A DNA stretch of 7,261 nucleotides from Bacteroidota bacterium (GTDB lineage Bacteria > Bacteroidota > Bacteroidia > Bacteroidales > VadinHA17): assembly GCA_006227095.1 (NCBI GenBank), contig SBFZ01000098.1, forward strand, positions 1 to 7,261, written 5' to 3'. The notes beneath the pieces are model-generated. The model saw only the letters and a program-made list of their open reading frames with translations. It did no database searches and was not told the origin of the DNA. Both the position numbers and the translations under genes were made by a program. Positions 5,465 through 7,261 of this stretch are shown here, piece after piece; the first letter of the stretch is position 1; every line of letters starts with the position of its first letter.

Positions 5465-6556
5465 TTACTTCTGAAGCAACCTTATCTCGCCACGGGTTGC
5501 ATCAATTCTTACCATTGACCTGTCAGGGCCGCTCCCTACAGTTGCCCTGGTCTGATAGAGCTTTTCCTGGGCACTTATCTCAGTCCTCTCCGGCACCGGA
5601 TTAATACCGGGAAGGGAGACAAACGCACTGGCATGTCTTATCTCCAGCTCATAGGCTGACTTTTCATCCATGGCCATGTCAATGTCTGCGTATGATGAGC
5701 GGATGTCAATCACCCGGAAACGGCGGTCAACATTCTCAAATGAAAGGTTGCCGTATTTGACTGACATGTTGACTTCTCCGGTGAGCCGGTCAGTGATTAT
5801 GTCACTGAAATAGGCTGTTCCGGTTATCACTTCACCGGTTCCAAGGTGAAGGTCATCACGTTTCGAATCAAGATCAATTGTTCCGTAGGTGTCAATCCAT
5901 ACCTTCGAAGAGACAGAAGCCAGTTTTATCCGTCCTGTTTCCCTGGAACGCAGCTCACTGAATGACAGTGTCAGCTTTCCCTCGCCGATGCTTCGTACAT
6001 TGGCTTTGGCAAATGTGAGCTCCATCATCTGTGCGTTGCCCACTGCAGCTGCATCCAGGTTGCCGTTTGAGAGACTGAGGGCAAGAACCCGGGTTTCGTC
6101 GCCGATATAAACATCACCGTAACTGTTGCTGATCCTCAGTTCCGTTCCCGGAGGGCATTCGATCCGGTAGTCGATCTTAAGCCTAGAGTCGAAGTTAATG
6201 AGATTCTTTGTCAGCCCCTTGAGACTTTCGAAGAGAGGGGTGATCCCTTTGCGGAAGGTAGTTGCAGCCCTCACTGTCTCACCGCTTCCGGTGAGGTTCA
6301 CATCCACGTCTGACATCATGGCGTCAATCTTGTCTCCGGTGTTTGAAGAGGCCGTGATCTCAACGGTGATGGTGATTGAATCACTCACAGAATGCATTAT
6401 GTGAATGTCACCATACTTGTTGGTAACATCCAGTACTGCATTTCTGCCTGCCGCGAATGATTTTCTCAGCGTCTTGCTGTCAGAGAACTGCTGACCGGAG
6501 AGGCTCAGTCCGGCCACCAGCATCATGGACACGAATAACAGGGTTCTATAGTTCAT
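5465..6556 (-). CDS. Secreted DUF4097-like beta-repeat protein
   Basis: The protein has 363 residues from the start used here. A signal peptide (MNYRTLLFVSMMLVAGLSLSG, then QQ) is followed by strand-turn repeats of the type (N/D/K)xYG(D/N/T)(I/V/L): NKYGDIHI, NSYGDVYI, DTYGTIDL, VKYGNLSF and SSYADIDM. This is the hallmark of the DUF4097/adhesin-like beta-solenoid family. There is no lipobox and no second membrane segment, so it is predicted to be periplasmic or secreted. Starts at 6586 or 6562 are also open in frame. I chose 6556 because it gives a compact signal peptide and only an 11-base overlap with the upstream gene, against 41 bases for 6586. It lies between the anti-sigma-like gene and the GIN lipoprotein gene, so it is probably controlled by the sigma factor. 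Its biochemical role is unknown. Confidence 0.85.
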   Translation of the reverse strand: MNYRTLLFVSMMLVAGLSLSGQQFSDSKTLRKSFAAGRNAVLDVTNKYGDIHIMHSVSDSITITVEITASSNTGDKIDAMMSDVDVNLTGSGETVRAATTFRKGITPLFESLKGLTKNLINFDSRLKIDYRIECPPGTELRISNSYGDVYIGDETRVLALSLSNGNLDAAAVGNAQMMELTFAKANVRSIGEGKLTLSFSELRSRETGRIKLASVSSKVWIDTYGTIDLDSKRDDLHLGTGEVITGTAYFSDIITDRLTGEVNMSVKYGNLSFENVDRRFRVIDIRSSYADIDMAMDEKSAYELEIRHASAFVSLPGINPVPERTEISAQEKLYQTRATVGSGPDRSMVRIDATRGEIRLLQK

Positions 6557-7070
6557 TGCCATTGTTGTTATCTTCTTCAATTCCATTCTCCTTCATAAGG
6601 CGCAACATGTCTTCAAGGAGCTCTATCCTCAGCCTGTAGTTTCCTATCAGTGCCTCGATAACCTCACTGCTGGCAATATTGTCACCAAGGTCACTGATTA
6701 TCCGTGCCGAGAGGCTGTCAAGCTCATTCATCCCCAGTGTAAGTTCAGTGCTTATATCAGGGTTTGTTGTCAGGAGTGGTTCGGCCTCCCGGTACAGGTC
6801 CCTGATTTTTTCATCATAGTACCTGTATGTCTCGCGAACCTCAGTCACCTGCGGGTCATTCAGCCTCTGCGTTGCAAGCAGCATGCCTGCGATAACCGCG
6901 AAGGCGGCCCCGGCTGCAATTACAACCACGGCAGCACGCCACAGCCGGCTCTGCAGGTTCCTGTGCCTGCCGGGAAGTTCCTCCTCAATCCGGTGCCAGA
7001 GGCCCGGACCCGGGTCGTTGATGTCAAGCTCGTCCCTGACGCTCTTAATATGCCTTTCAAGTTCATCCAT
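6546..7070 (-). CDS. Single-pass membrane anti-sigma-like protein
   Basis: The 174-residue protein has a cytoplasmic N-terminal part of about 43 residues (MDELERHIKSVRDELDINDP, then LWHRIEEEL). One membrane helix spans about 44-66 (LWRAAVVVIAAGAAFAVIAG). A charged, probably helical periplasmic part of about 105 residues ends with SSEVIEALIGNYRLRIELLE. That layout, encoded directly after an ECF sigma factor, is what a Bacteroidota anti-sigma factor looks like. There is no zinc-binding HxxxCxxC motif, so it is not a ZAS-type protein. The ORF is open to 7181, but 7070 is the likely start: it overlaps the sigma stop by 8 bases (ATGGATGA), whereas the longer form would run through sigma region 4. 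Sequestration of the sigma factor is inferred from context. Confidence 0.82.
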   Translation of the reverse strand: MDELERHIKSVRDELDINDPGPGLWHRIEEELPGRHRNLQSRLWRAAVVVIAAGAAFAVIAGMLLATQRLNDPQVTEVRETYRYYDEKIRDLYREAEPLLTTNPDISTELTLGMNELDSLSARIISDLGDNIASSEVIEALIGNYRLRIELLEDMLRLMKENGIEEDNNNGNEL

Positions 7071-7261
7071 GACTTCGCATTTCTGAAAGTATCTTTTTAA
7101 GTCTCTCTTTTGCCCTTGCATACTGTGTCTTGGAGGTCGATTCCGAGATTCCCAGTATCTGCGATATCTCCGTATGATCATACCCTTCCAGCAGGTAGAG
7201 GCTGAAGACCACCCTGTAACCTTCCGGCAGCCTCTCCACAGCCCTGGCTATGGTTGCCGGA
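7063..7261 (-). CDS. ECF-type RNA polymerase sigma factor, C-terminal part (region 4)
   Basis: Only the last 65 residues lie in the window; the gene continues past the right edge. They read PATIARAVERLPEGYRVVFS, then LYLLEGYDHTEISQILGISE, then STSKTQYARAKERLKKIL. This is sigma-70 region 4, with LPEGYRVVF leading to a helix-turn-helix (HTEISQILGISESTSKTQYARAKERL) that would contact the -35 element. ISESTSK is typical of Bacteroidota ECF sigma factors. The stop overlaps the start of the membrane protein gene (ATGGATGA), the standard sigma/anti-sigma coupling. Which ECF group it belongs to cannot be judged without region 2. Confidence 0.9.
   Translation of the reverse strand, partial: PATIARAVERLPEGYRVVFSLYLLEGYDHTEISQILGISESTSKTQYARAKERLKKILSEMRSHG

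Noticed and set aside
7071..7181. A 37-residue N-terminal extension of the anti-sigma-like protein (start at 7181)
   Set aside because: The stretch overlaps the conserved sigma region 4 coding sequence in another frame. The start at 7070 gives the standard 8-base sigma/anti-sigma overlap.

Overview
The window looks like a chromosomal segment of a member of the Bacteroidota, most likely the order Bacteroidales. The basis is family recognition. It carries gldE and gldD homologues, an HU protein of the Bacteroidales type (RNISKNTT in the DNA-binding arm), a 30-residue Lys/Arg-rich protein between HU and RNase G, an RNase G with a long insert in its S1 domain, and an ECF-sigma/anti-sigma operon with DUF4097-like and GIN-domain envelope proteins. 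Most start codons lack a convincing Shine-Dalgarno sequence, and one TAnnTTTG promoter element is visible; both fit this phylum.

Layout. Bases 1-2105 (minus strand) hold a compact ssb - gldE - gldD operon. It has a 13-base gap, then an ATGA stop/start overlap, and gldD runs off the left edge. Bases 2106-2381 are a divergent regulatory region. Bases 2382-4429 (plus strand) hold HU, the small basic protein, a strong 14-bp hairpin, and rng (RNase G/E) with a GTG start. Bases 4430-4615 separate convergent genes and contain a near-perfect bidirectional terminator. Bases 4616-7261 (minus strand) hold an operon read right to left: ECF sigma factor (C-terminal part only), a single-pass anti-sigma-like protein, a secreted DUF4097-like beta-repeat protein, and a GIN-domain lipoprotein.

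How the genes work together. The left half is housekeeping: ssDNA binding, nucleoid structure, RNA processing, a probable small ribosomal protein, and two envelope proteins named after gliding motility. The right half reads as a self-contained signalling and envelope module. A sigma factor and its membrane-anchored partner are co-transcribed, with overlapping ends, with two exported proteins predicted to be repetitive beta-structures. The ligand and job of those two proteins cannot be read from sequence.

No RNA gene, CRISPR array, insertion sequence, phage gene or attachment site was seen. The items most worth a second look are the structured rng leader with its start-stop codon, the orphan envelope module, the 8-rung GSG repeat, and the absence of mutY from the ssb/HU boundary.
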